Below are positions 17,227-25,649 of a stretch of DNA of 64,000 nucleotides, piece after piece. The notes under the pieces are model-generated. The model was not told where the DNA came from and ran no database searches. It saw only the letters and a program-made list of their open reading frames with translations. The stretch lies in the NCBI RefSeq assembly GCF_000336915.1, contig NZ_AOMD01000030.1, positions 62,509-126,508 of the forward strand, written 5' to 3'. This stretch comes from Halococcus saccharolyticus DSM 5350 (GTDB lineage Archaea > Halobacteriota > Halobacteria > Halobacteriales > Halococcaceae). Within the stretch, counting starts at the first letter, position 1; each line of letters begins with the position of its first letter. Both the position numbers and the translations under genes were made by a program.

Positions 17227-18530
17227 CAGGCGAGGTCGTCGTAGGTCGGCCGCTCGTGCTCGCCGGGGAACGACTCGACCGGCACCTGAGCCTGATCGCC
17301 CGACTCCATGTCCTTCACCGTGACCTGGCCCTCCGCGAGATCCTGCTCGCCCACGATCACCACGGTCTCAGCGTTGATCGAATCCGCGTACTCCAGCTGT
17401 GCGCCGAAGCTCCGGCCCGCGACGTCGGTCTCGACGACGTTGCCCCGCCCTCTGAGATCGCGGACGACGCGGGCGGCCGTCGGACGGGTGTCACCGATCT
17501 GGAGGACGTAGTAGTCGGTCGTCACCCTCTCCTCGGGCCAGACGCCCGCACGCTGACAGAGCAGCGAGAGCGGCGCGAGTCCCGGCGCGACGCCGACGGC
17601 GGGCATCGGCTGGCCGCCGAACCCCTCGATCAGGTCGTCGTACCGACCGCCGCCGAACACCGACCGACTCACCTCTCCTGTGGAGTCGAAGCACTCGAAG
17701 ACCACTCCCGTGTAGTAATCCAGCCCGCGGGCAGTGTCGAGCGAGAGCGTGCAGTACTCGCGCGCGCCGAGGTCGTCGGCAGCGTCGAGCACGTTCCGAA
17801 GGTTCGTGACCGCGCTCTCGACCTGTTCCGAGCCGGCGAACGCCACGAGGTCGTCGAGGTCGTCCTCAGGGGTCTCGAGCAGTCCGTCGAACTCCTCCGC
17901 TTGGCCATCCGAGAGCCCAGCGTCGGCGAGGAGGCCGTGGTACTCGCCGACTTCGAGCTTTTCGCGCTTGTCGACCGCCCGGATCGCGGCCCCGGTGTCG
18001 ACCTCGCCCTCGAACGATGCGAGCAGCCCGCCGAGGACATCGCGGTGGCTCACCCGGAAGTCGAAGTCCTCGCTCGTGAGCCCCAGTTCGGTGAGCGCGT
18101 CGGCGGCGTAGGCGAGCACCTCGGCGTCTGCTGCCGGCTCGGCTGAGCCGAAGATGTCGACGTTGGTCTGGTAGAACTCGCGGAACCGGCCCTGCTGGAC
18201 CTGCTCGTACCGCCAGAACGGTCGTGTCGAGAACCACTTCACGGGTTTCGAGAGCTCCTGCTGTTTGGCGACCACCATCCGAGCGACGGTCGGGGTGAGT
18301 TCGGGCGTCATCGCCACGTCACGGCCGCCCTGATCGGTGAACGAGTAGAGCTCCTCGACGATCTCCACACCGCTCTTGTCGACGTACATCTCGGTGCGTT
18401 CGAGTGCCGGCGTCCCGACCTCGCGGAAGCCGTAGCGCACGGCGGTCTCTTCGAGTGTGTCGATGACGGCCCGCCGGGCACTCATTTCGCCCGGATAGAA
18501 ATCGCGAAAGCCCTTGGTGCGGTCGTACAT
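17226..18530 (-). CDS. hisS: Histidyl-tRNA synthetase
   Basis: 434 residues from ATG 18530 (MYDRTKGFRDFYPGEM); 16 codons of open frame before it read as unlikely protein. Class II synthetase: motif 1 region VGTPALERTEMYVDKSG, motif 2 FWRYEQVQQGRFREFYQ, histidine A motif ARGLDYYTGVVFE and motif 3 GGGRYDDLIEGFGG. The C-terminal anticodon-binding domain starts near YYVLQIGDT. It charges tRNA-His. It lies between the PDCD5 gene (48 nt downstream of this gene's start, same strand) and truA, to which it is coupled. Confidence 0.96.
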   Translation of the reverse strand: MYDRTKGFRDFYPGEMSARRAVIDTLEETAVRYGFREVGTPALERTEMYVDKSGVEIVEELYSFTDQGGRDVAMTPELTPTVARMVVAKQQELSKPVKWFSTRPFWRYEQVQQGRFREFYQTNVDIFGSAEPAADAEVLAYAADALTELGLTSEDFDFRVSHRDVLGGLLASFEGEVDTGAAIRAVDKREKLEVGEYHGLLADAGLSDGQAEEFDGLLETPEDDLDDLVAFAGSEQVESAVTNLRNVLDAADDLGAREYCTLSLDTARGLDYYTGVVFECFDSTGEVSRSVFGGGRYDDLIEGFGGQPMPAVGVAPGLAPLSLLCQRAGVWPEERVTTDYYVLQIGDTRPTAARVVRDLRGRGNVVETDVAGRSFGAQLEYADSINAETVVIVGEQDLAEGQVTVKDMESGDQAQVPVESFPGEHERPTYDDLA

Positions 18531-18578
18531 ACCGGCGAGTGGCGAGCCCGCGCTTGAAGCCTTTCGGTTGTTCCGCAC

Positions 18579-18935
18579 TCAGCGGCGCTTGATGTCGAAG
18601 CTCTGCTGGTCGGGTTTGAGCTCTTGGAGGAGCTGGCGCATCTGGTCTTCGTCGATCTTGTCGCCGAGCCGGCCGCTCCGCGCGAGCGCGATCACCTGCT
18701 GTTCGACCTGCTCGCCGAAGTCGGGTTTCGACATCTTGACCGAGTTGAGCCGCTTGCGCGCACCGTCGGTGAGATGCTGGCGGAGCTGGGCCTTCTTCTG
18801 GGCCTCGGCCTGTTCCTGCTGGGCTTTCATCGCCTCCTCGCGGTCGCCGCCCTCCCCACCCTGCTGTTCCTGGAGCTGTTCGAGCTTCTCCTGGCGGAGC
18901 TGTTCGAGTTCGTCGTCGTCGGGTGAGCCGCTCAT
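18579..18935 (-). CDS. PDCD5-family DNA-binding protein
   Basis: 118 residues. The acidic N-terminus and Gln/Glu-rich helix ([15 protein letters not shown] type) lead into the PDCD5/TFAR19 core: [21 protein letters not shown], a three-helix bundle, and the C-terminal [17 protein letters not shown]. Archaeal members are abundant small proteins thought to bind DNA or act as chaperone partners; the real role is not settled. First gene of a likely PDCD5-hisS-truA run on the minus strand. The adjacent 12-bp inverted repeat (19017-19048) lies about 80 nt upstream of its start. Confidence 0.9.
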   Translation of the reverse strand: MSGSPDDDELEQLRQEKLEQLQEQQGGEGGDREEAMKAQQEQAEAQKKAQLRQHLTDGARKRLNSVKMSKPDFGEQVEQQVIALARSGRLGDKIDEDQMRQLLQELKPDQQSFDIKRR

Positions 18936-19016
18936 ACGTCATAGTACGGCTACCCGAACAAAAACCCGGCGGACGCTCCTGTCCGATTTCCCCTTCCCTA
19001 TCGCCCGTTCGGATCG

Positions 19017-19048
19017 AAATTCACGAATTCACGTGCATTCGTGAATTT
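19017..19048. promoter_or_regulatory. Perfect 12-bp inverted repeat between lpdA and the PDCD5 gene
   Basis: Arms AAATTCACGAAT (19017-19028) and ATTCGTGAATTT (19037-19048) pair without mismatch around the 8-nt centre TCACGTGC, itself containing CACGTG. It begins 3 nt after the lpdA stop and ends about 80 nt before the PDCD5 start. It could be a transcription terminator for lpdA (no strong T-run follows) or a dimeric regulator site. Confidence 0.6.
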
Positions 19049-19051
19049 CAC

Positions 19052-20476
19052 TCACCGATTGAGGGTGTGGATCGCCTTGCCTCGGGCGTTCTCGACGGCT
19101 TCCATCACGGCCTCGCCGAGGGTCGGATGGGTGTGGATGGTCGCGGCGATGTCCTCCAGGGTCGCACCCATCTCGATCGCGAGGCCGAACTCCGCGATCA
19201 TCTCGGAAGCCTCCGGCGCGACGATCTGCGCACCGAGGATGAATCCTGCATCATCGTCGGCGACCACGCGGACGAACCCCTCGGTCTCGCCGAGCGTGAG
19301 CGCACGCCCGCTCGCCTGCATCGGCATCTCGCCGACGACCGGCGAGAACCCTGCCTCCTTGGCCTCCGCCTCGGTCATTCCGACGGTGCCGATCTCTGGG
19401 TCGGTAAAGACGGCAGCGGGCACGCTCTGGTAGTCGAGCGCGGCTGGTTCGCCCGCGATGACCTCGGCGGCGACCTCGCCTTCCTTCATCCCCTTGTGGG
19501 CGAGCATCGGCTCGCCCGCGACGTCGCCGACCGCGAAGACGTGCTCGATGTCGGTTCGCGCGCGGTCGTCGGTGTCGAGGAACCCGCCCTCGCCTGGTTC
19601 GAGCCCCACCGCGTCGAGGTTCAGGGTGTCGGTCACGGGTTCGCGCCCGACCGCGACGAGCGCCTTCTCCGCACCGAACTCCGACACGTCGCCGTCTTCG
19701 TTTTCGGTCCTGACGGTGATCCCGTCGCCGGATTCCTCCCACTCGCTCGCGGCCTCGCCGAAATGGAAGTCGATCCCCAACTCTTCGGCCCGGCTCTTGA
19801 CGACGCGCGCGACGTCGTCCTCGTAGGCGGGCAACGCGGAATCGAGCATCTCGACGATGGTGACGTCGGTACCGAGCTTGGCGAACACGGTGGAGAGCTC
19901 CATCCCGATGTAGCCCGCACCGACGACCACGAGGCTCTCGGGCACGGTGTCGAGCGCGAGCGCGTCGCGCGAGGAGATGACGTGCTCACCGTCGAACTCG
20001 AAGTTCGGGACCTCGATCGGGCGCGAGCCGGTAGCGACGATGGCGTGTTCGAAATCGATGGATTCGGAGCCCTGACCATCGCCGCTGTGGGCCACCCGAA
20101 CGGTGTTCTCGCCCGCGAACTCCGCGCGACCTTCGACGAGGTTCACACCATTAGCCTTACAGAGCTTCTCGACGCCGCTGGTGAGCTGATCGACGATCTC
20201 GTCCTTCCAGCCCACCATCGCGCTCAGATCGACCGCGGGATCGGCGTGGATGCCCATCGCCTCGGCTTCGCTTGCATCGTGGGCGACGTCGGTCGCCGAG
20301 ATTAGCGCTTTCGAAGGGATGCAGCCGTGGTTCAGACAGGTCCCGCCGTAGGCGTCCTTCTCGACGAGGGTGACGTCGAGGTCCAACTGGCCGGCGCGGA
20401 TGGCGGCGACGTAGCCGCCAGGCCCCGCGCCGATGATCAGTACGTCGGTTCCGGTTGTTACGTCGCCAACGACCAT
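19052..20476 (-). CDS. lpdA: Dihydrolipoyl dehydrogenase (E3)
   Basis: 474 residues from ATG 20476. It reoxidises the dihydrolipoyl groups of E2 with NAD+. The N-terminal FAD Rossmann motif VLIIGAGPGGYVAA, the redox-active disulfide GGTCLNHGCIPSKAL, the second Rossmann motif VVVGAGYIGMELS (NAD), and the C-terminal dimer interface with HTHPTLGEA (His-Glu catalytic dyad) are all intact. It ends the cluster lipA, E1alpha, E1beta, E2, lpdA. A 130-nt gap separates it from E2, so it may also have its own promoter. Confidence 0.96.
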   Translation of the reverse strand: MVVGDVTTGTDVLIIGAGPGGYVAAIRAGQLDLDVTLVEKDAYGGTCLNHGCIPSKALISATDVAHDASEAEAMGIHADPAVDLSAMVGWKDEIVDQLTSGVEKLCKANGVNLVEGRAEFAGENTVRVAHSGDGQGSESIDFEHAIVATGSRPIEVPNFEFDGEHVISSRDALALDTVPESLVVVGAGYIGMELSTVFAKLGTDVTIVEMLDSALPAYEDDVARVVKSRAEELGIDFHFGEAASEWEESGDGITVRTENEDGDVSEFGAEKALVAVGREPVTDTLNLDAVGLEPGEGGFLDTDDRARTDIEHVFAVGDVAGEPMLAHKGMKEGEVAAEVIAGEPAALDYQSVPAAVFTDPEIGTVGMTEAEAKEAGFSPVVGEMPMQASGRALTLGETEGFVRVVADDDAGFILGAQIVAPEASEMIAEFGLAIEMGATLEDIAATIHTHPTLGEAVMEAVENARGKAIHTLNR

Positions 20477-20615
20477 GCACGGCAAAACTCGCCGCTGCGT
20501 GAAAAACCAGGTGGGTTTCGTCGCCCGATCTCTGCGTCGTGGTTAGTGCGGGCACTCTCCAGGCTCTGATGCCAAAACCCGAGTACGAGTCGAAACCAGC
20601 GAGAGCCGAGAACCG

Positions 20616-22193
20616 CTATTCGAGCAGCAGTCGGTTCGGGTGCTCGAGGTACTCCTCGACCTTGTTCGTGAACTGTGCGGCGATCGCGCCGTCGAGCACC
20701 CGGTGATCGAAGGAGAGTGAGACTGTCATCACGTGGCGCGGCACTACTTCACCGTCGACGACGCGTGGCTTCTCCTTGATCGCGCCGAGCGCGAGGATCG
20801 CGACCTCGGGATGGTTGACGATCGGGGTGGCATACTCGCCGCCGATCGCGCCGACGTTGGTGATGGTGAAGGTGCCGCCCTGCATCTCCTCGCGCGAAAT
20901 CGAGCGTTCGCGCGCCTTCTCGACCAGCTCGTTCATCTCCGAGGCGAGCTGGAGCAGAGTCTTGTTGCCAGCGTCACCCACGACGGGAACCATCAGCCCC
21001 GCGTCGGTCGCCGCCGCCACGCCGACGTTGTAATACTTCTTCTGGACGATTTCCTCGCTTTCCTCGTCGAGCATCGCGTTCACCATCGGGAACTCCCGGA
21101 GCGCGGCGACACACGCCTTCATTACAAATGGCATGTACGACAGCGAGATGCCGCGCTCGGCCGCGACTTCCTTCAGCTCCCCGCGGGTCTCGACCAGTTC
21201 GGTGACGTCGACCTCGTCGTGGTGGGTGACGTGGGGCGCGGTGAACTTCGAGGCCTCCATCTGCTGGCCGATGGTCCGGCGCACCCCGCGATACGGGATC
21301 CGTTCTTCCTGCGCTCCCGCACCCGACTCACCCGCCGCGATCGCGGCCGTGTCGGCCGCCTGCGCCTCCTGCTGGGCCTCGGCGTACGCCTCGACTGCCG
21401 CCGGCGAGACGAACGCCTCGCCGTCGCGCTCCTCGTCGGTCGGCACGTGGTCGATGTCGACGCCCGCCTCCTCGGCGAGACGTCGCGTCGCGGGTGCGGC
21501 GAGCGTGCGGTCGCGGTCCGCGGCGGACGGTGCGGACGCCTGGCCGGCACCGCCGCCGGCCGCTCCACCGCTTTCGGCGGTTGTGCCGGCTTCGTCGGAC
21601 ACGTCTGAGACGGCCGACGTGACCTCCTCCCCGCCCGTTCCGTCGTCCTCGGCGGCTTCGCCCGCCTCGCTCGCGCCGCCTTCGGCGGCCGCACGAACGT
21701 CGTGTTCACTCACCCGGCCGCCGGGGCCCGATCCCTCGACGGTCGCGATGTCGATCCCCTGCTCGCGCGCGAGCCGACGGGCGCTCGGTGCGGCGAAGAC
21801 CCGTCCGTCGGCGGTCGACACTTCGCCGCCCTGGCCTGCCTCTGCACCGGCTTGGGCTGCTTCGCCCTCTGCTCCGTCGGCATCGGTCTCGGTCGCGGTG
21901 TCGGTCCGCGTCTCGGTCGACTCCTCCTGGCCTGTCGCGTCCGTTTCGTCCTCGCCCTCCACGGCGAACGTGATGATGACGTCGCCGACGGGCACCATCT
22001 CGCCCTCCTCGGCGCGGATCTCCTGGACTGTGCCGTTCACCGGCGATGGGACATCGACCACCGCTTTGTCGGTCTCGACCTCGGCGACCGGCTGATCCTC
22101 CTCCACCGTGTCGCCCGTCTCGACCAGCCACGCGACGATCTCGCCCTCGGCGACGCCCTCGCCGACGTCGGGCAGTTTGAACTCACGGACCAT
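20616..22193 (-). CDS. Dihydrolipoamide acyltransferase (E2) with one lipoyl and two peripheral-subunit-binding domains
   Basis: 525 residues from ATG 22193; the longer open frame upstream overlaps E1beta and is not coding. Domains: a lipoyl domain (1-80) with the lipoylated lysine in VETDKAVVDVPSP, an Asp/Glu/Thr/Ala-rich linker, a first E1/E3-binding domain (AAPSARRLAREQGIDIATVEGSGPGG style, about 137-172), a Gly/Ala linker, a second such domain (AAPATRRLAEEAGVDIDHV, about 235-275), and the catalytic domain (about 300-525) with HxxxDG in SFDHRVLDGAIAAQF. The second binding domain lacks the usual GxGPxGRV ending. The E1beta stop is 1 nt upstream, so translation is coupled. Acyl substrate cannot be read from sequence. 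Confidence 0.94.
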   Translation of the reverse strand: MVREFKLPDVGEGVAEGEIVAWLVETGDTVEEDQPVAEVETDKAVVDVPSPVNGTVQEIRAEEGEMVPVGDVIITFAVEGEDETDATGQEESTETRTDTATETDADGAEGEAAQAGAEAGQGGEVSTADGRVFAAPSARRLAREQGIDIATVEGSGPGGRVSEHDVRAAAEGGASEAGEAAEDDGTGGEEVTSAVSDVSDEAGTTAESGGAAGGGAGQASAPSAADRDRTLAAPATRRLAEEAGVDIDHVPTDEERDGEAFVSPAAVEAYAEAQQEAQAADTAAIAAGESGAGAQEERIPYRGVRRTIGQQMEASKFTAPHVTHHDEVDVTELVETRGELKEVAAERGISLSYMPFVMKACVAALREFPMVNAMLDEESEEIVQKKYYNVGVAAATDAGLMVPVVGDAGNKTLLQLASEMNELVEKARERSISREEMQGGTFTITNVGAIGGEYATPIVNHPEVAILALGAIKEKPRVVDGEVVPRHVMTVSLSFDHRVLDGAIAAQFTNKVEEYLEHPNRLLLE

Positions 22194-22194
22194 T

Positions 22195-23208
22195 TCAGAA
22201 CTCCGCGGCCTCCCGGATTCCGTCGGTGATCCGCGCCGCCTCGGGGAGGTAGTAGTCCTCCAGCGCGTACAGCGGGAACGGCGTATCGAAGCCCGTGACG
22301 CGCTTGATCGGGGCTTCCTGATACATGAGCGCCTCCTCCTGGATCGTCGAGGTGATCTCGCCAGCGAGGCCCCCCGTTTTGGGAGCCTCGTGAACCACCG
22401 CGGCGCGTCCCGTCTTCTTGAACGATTCGAGAATGGTTTCCTCGTCGAGCGGCGAGAGCGTGCGGAGGTCGACCACTTCCGCGTCGATCCCCTCCTCGGC
22501 GAGGTCCTCGGCGGCCTCAATGGTCGGGCGGGTCATTGCGCCCCACGTGAACACCGACACATCACTCCCTTCTCGGCGGACGGCGGCCTCGCCGAGCGGC
22601 ACGGTGTAGGACTCGTCGGGGACCTCCTCGCGGAACGCCCGGTAGATGAGTTTGGGTTCGAGGAACATCACGGGATCGGGGTCGCGGATCGCCGACGCGA
22701 GCAGTCCCTTGGTGTCGTACGGCGTTGAGGGGATCACGACCTTGAGGCCTGGCTCGTGAACGAAGAAGGCCTCTTTCGATTCGGAGTGGTGTTCGGGCGC
22801 ACGAATCCCGCCGCCGTACGGCGCACGAATCACCATCGGGCAGGTGTACCGTCCCCGAGAACGGGTCCGGAGTCGGGCGGCGTGGCTCACGATCTGGTCG
22901 AACCCCGGGTAGATGAACCCGAGGAACTGGATCTCGGGCACCGGCCGGAGGCCGTACGCCGACATCCCGACCGCCGTTCCGATGATCCCCGACTCGGCCA
23001 GCGGCGTGTCGATCACGCGGTCGTCGCCGAACTCGTCGTAGAGTCCCTGTGTGGCGCGGAATACACCACCGTTCTTCCCCACGTCCTCGCCCATCACGAG
23101 CACGTCCTCGTTCCGCTCCATCTCGCCGTACAGCCCGTCCCGGACGGCCTGCACGAGCGTCAGGTTCTGCGTCTCTCCCTCCACGTCAGTCTGTTGTGCT
23201 TCGCTCAT
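22195..23208 (-). CDS. 2-oxoacid dehydrogenase E1 component, beta subunit
   Basis: 337 residues. It forms the alpha2beta2 thiamine-diphosphate decarboxylase with E1alpha. Typical segments are VMGEDVGKNGGVFRATQGL (start of the pyrimidine-binding domain), DTPLAESGIIGTAVGMSA, and the C-terminal transketolase domain with VVHEAPKTGGLAGEI. The start lies 3 nt after the E1alpha stop. E1alpha, E1beta and E2 are therefore one tight unit. Haloarchaea oxidise pyruvate through a ferredoxin oxidoreductase, so the substrate here may be another 2-oxoacid such as a branched-chain one. Confidence 0.95.
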   Translation of the reverse strand: MSEAQQTDVEGETQNLTLVQAVRDGLYGEMERNEDVLVMGEDVGKNGGVFRATQGLYDEFGDDRVIDTPLAESGIIGTAVGMSAYGLRPVPEIQFLGFIYPGFDQIVSHAARLRTRSRGRYTCPMVIRAPYGGGIRAPEHHSESKEAFFVHEPGLKVVIPSTPYDTKGLLASAIRDPDPVMFLEPKLIYRAFREEVPDESYTVPLGEAAVRREGSDVSVFTWGAMTRPTIEAAEDLAEEGIDAEVVDLRTLSPLDEETILESFKKTGRAAVVHEAPKTGGLAGEITSTIQEEALMYQEAPIKRVTGFDTPFPLYALEDYYLPEAARITDGIREAAEF

Positions 23209-23211
23209 GAG

Positions 23212-24315
23212 TTATTCGAGAAGTTCGTCGTCGCCGTGGGTGTCGCGTAGCCGTTCGAGATAGCGCCGCTGTTCTTCGAGTCGTTTGGGCATGTCCGCGT
23301 AGACGTGCGCGAACATCTCCTCGGGATCGGGCCGGTCGTACGCCTCGGCGGCGTCGATCGCGTCGGCCACTTCGTCCTCGATCTCCTCCTCGATCGCGTC
23401 GATCCGCTCGTCGTCGAGGAGGCCCTGGTTTTCGAGGTACGTCTCCAGACGGGGGATCGGGTCCTTCGCTTTCCACTCCTCGACCTCCTCGTCGTCGCGG
23501 TAGACCGAGGGATCGTCGGCGGTGGTGTGCGCGCCGAAGCGGTACTGGACCGCCTCGATCATCGTCGGCCGGAGCTGATCCTCGTCGGGATCCTTCGCCT
23601 TCTCGATCGCGCGCCGCGTGACCTCGTACACGGCGAGCGGGTCCATCCCGTCGACCTGGATCCCCTCGAACCCGTAGGCGTCGGCCTTCTGGGCCAGCGT
23701 CGCCGCCGCGGACTGGCGTTCCCGGGGAACCGAGATCGCCCACTGGTTGTTGTTACAGAAGAAGATGTTGGGGGTGTCGAACACCCCGGCGAAGTTCAGT
23801 GCCTCGTGGAAGTCGCCCTCGCTGGTCGCGCCGTCGCCGAAGTAACAGAGGAAGGCCTTGTTCTCGCCTTTGAGCTTCGAGGCCCACGCCGCGCCGGTCG
23901 CGTGGGGAAGTTGGGTCGCGATCGGCACCGCGGGCGTGAAGATGTTGGCGTCGTCTTCCTCGTAGCCGACCTCGTGGCCCATCCAGTAGAGCAGGGTACG
24001 CTCCAGGGAGAACCCCCGGATCATCGACGCGCCGTGCTCGCGATAGCTCGGGAACAGCCAGTCGTCGTCGGCGAGCGCGTGGGCGCTGCCGACCTGTGCG
24101 CCCTCCTGGCCCGACAGCGGTGGGTAGGTCCCCATCCGCCCTTGGCGCTGGAGGGAAACGGCGCGTTGATCGAAGTGGCGAACCAGGCGCATCTCGCGGT
24201 ACATCCCCACGAGGGTCTCCTCGTCAAGGTCGGGCGGCTCCACGCCCTCGCGTACCTCGCCGTCCTCGTCGAGGATCCCGAAGCGCTCGCCGGGGTCGCG
24301 CTGTAGCGTACTCAC
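23212..24315 (-). CDS. 2-oxoacid dehydrogenase E1 component, alpha subunit
   Basis: 367 residues from a GTG at 24315 ([19 protein letters not shown]). The frame is open to 24399, but related proteins begin at this position, and a box A (GGATATAACC, near 24364) about 49 nt upstream fits a short leader. The thiamine-diphosphate motif runs from [19 protein letters not shown] to NNNQWAIS, and the phosphoserine-loop-like [15 protein letters not shown] is present. The N-terminal [20 protein letters not shown] is the usual E1alpha opening. First gene of the E1alpha-E1beta-E2 unit. Confidence 0.94.
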   Translation of the reverse strand: MSTLQRDPGERFGILDEDGEVREGVEPPDLDEETLVGMYREMRLVRHFDQRAVSLQRQGRMGTYPPLSGQEGAQVGSAHALADDDWLFPSYREHGASMIRGFSLERTLLYWMGHEVGYEEDDANIFTPAVPIATQLPHATGAAWASKLKGENKAFLCYFGDGATSEGDFHEALNFAGVFDTPNIFFCNNNQWAISVPRERQSAAATLAQKADAYGFEGIQVDGMDPLAVYEVTRRAIEKAKDPDEDQLRPTMIEAVQYRFGAHTTADDPSVYRDDEEVEEWKAKDPIPRLETYLENQGLLDDERIDAIEEEIEDEVADAIDAAEAYDRPDPEEMFAHVYADMPKRLEEQRRYLERLRDTHGDDELLE

Positions 24316-24540
24316 GGGCAAAGCCACCTCGCTGACATACCAACCGACTCGGCCGCCTCGGTTATATCCCTTTTGTAAATGACTTTCCGTGGCTGCCAAT
24401 CTTGCCAGCCACGCTCGGATAGTTGCTGTTCGTCCGATTTTCGGCCGGAAAAACGACGATCGTCAGCGTCAATCGCGCTCGCTTCGATCGAGCGTCGCCA
24501 CTCCCGAGCGCGATCGGTCGTGGCCGTTCTCGTCCGGTGT

Positions 24541-25491
24541 TCACACCGACCGCGAGGCGGCGCGTGCCGTCGTCCGCGCCTCCTCGACCGACCGTCCCTC
24601 TCGAATTACTGCGTCGACGAACAGTTCGCCCGCCTTGTACGACGATCGCACCATTGGGCCGCTGGCACAGTAGAGGAAGTCGAGGTCGTCCTCGGCGACC
24701 GCTCGCCACGTCTCGAACTTGTCGGGGTGGACGTACGAGCCGACCTCCAGATGGCTCCGCGAGGGCTGGAGATACTGACCGAGGGTGACGACGTCGACGT
24801 CGGCCTCGCGGAGGTCGGTGAGCGTCTGGTACACCTCGTGGTCGTACTCGCCGAGACCGAGCATGATCGAGGTCTTGGTGTAGATGTCGGACTCGCGTTC
24901 GACCTGTTCCAGTACGGAAAGGGACTGCTCGTAGTTCGCCCGGCGGTCCCGGACGGGCCACTGGAGGCGCTCGACGGTCTCGATGTTGTGGGCGATCACG
25001 TCGGGTTCTGCGTCGATGATCTTCCGGACGCAGTCGGGATCGCCCTGGAAGTCGGGGATCAGCACCTCGACGAGGATCTCGGGGTCGCGCTGCTTGATCG
25101 CCGCGATGGTCCGCGCGAAGTGGCTTGCGCCCTGGTCGTCGAGATCGTCGCGGTCGACCGACGTGAGGACGACGTAATCGAGACCGATTTCGGCTACCGC
25201 CTCCGCAACGTTTGCGGGTTCGTCGGGATCGAGCGGCCCCATTCCGCCAGTCTCGACGTCACAGAAATTACAGCCGCGCGAGCACCGCTCGCCCATCAGC
25301 ATGAACGTCGCGGTCCCCGGACCGCTGCCGGCTCCGTCCCCGCCGGACCAACACTCGCCCATATTGGGGCAGTTGGCCTCCTCGCAGACGGTGTGGAGGT
25401 CGCGCTCGCGGAGCGTGCGCTTGATCTCGGTGAATCGCTCCCCCGAGGGCGGTCGGGTCCTGAGCCAGTCGGGCTTGCGCGCGCGACTCAT
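24541..25491 (-). CDS. lipA: Lipoyl synthase
   Basis: 316 residues from ATG 25491. Radical SAM enzyme that inserts two sulfurs into octanoyl groups on lipoyl domains. Both iron-sulfur sites are intact: the auxiliary cluster Cys36, Cys41, Cys47 (CEEANCPNMGECW) and the SAM cluster Cys70, Cys74, Cys77 (CSRGCNFC). The C-terminal RSSYKAGE supplies the Ser of the RSSY motif that ligates the auxiliary cluster. It lies 225 nt upstream of E1alpha on the same strand, so the cofactor maker and its E2 client are neighbours; no lipB/lplA gene is in the window. Confidence 0.95.
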   Translation of the reverse strand: MSRARKPDWLRTRPPSGERFTEIKRTLRERDLHTVCEEANCPNMGECWSGGDGAGSGPGTATFMLMGERCSRGCNFCDVETGGMGPLDPDEPANVAEAVAEIGLDYVVLTSVDRDDLDDQGASHFARTIAAIKQRDPEILVEVLIPDFQGDPDCVRKIIDAEPDVIAHNIETVERLQWPVRDRRANYEQSLSVLEQVERESDIYTKTSIMLGLGEYDHEVYQTLTDLREADVDVVTLGQYLQPSRSHLEVGSYVHPDKFETWRAVAEDDLDFLYCASGPMVRSSYKAGELFVDAVIREGRSVEEARTTARAASRSV

Positions 25492-25649
25492 TGTTCGCTC
25501 TCGGGACCGCGCCGGCAAAAGCGTGGGGTTCGTCGATGCGCGCGCTGTCGGGCGACGGACTGTGAGACACACCGATCCGCGATAACTTCGATCCGTCGAA
25601 CACGGGGGAAAATTAATCAACGGTACCGTACACAGCTACTCCCAACGCA

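Noticed and set aside
22194-22520. N-terminal 109 codons of the long frame before E2
   Set aside because: They overlap E1beta in another frame and are Arg/Ser-rich; the lipoyl domain starts at ATG 22193.
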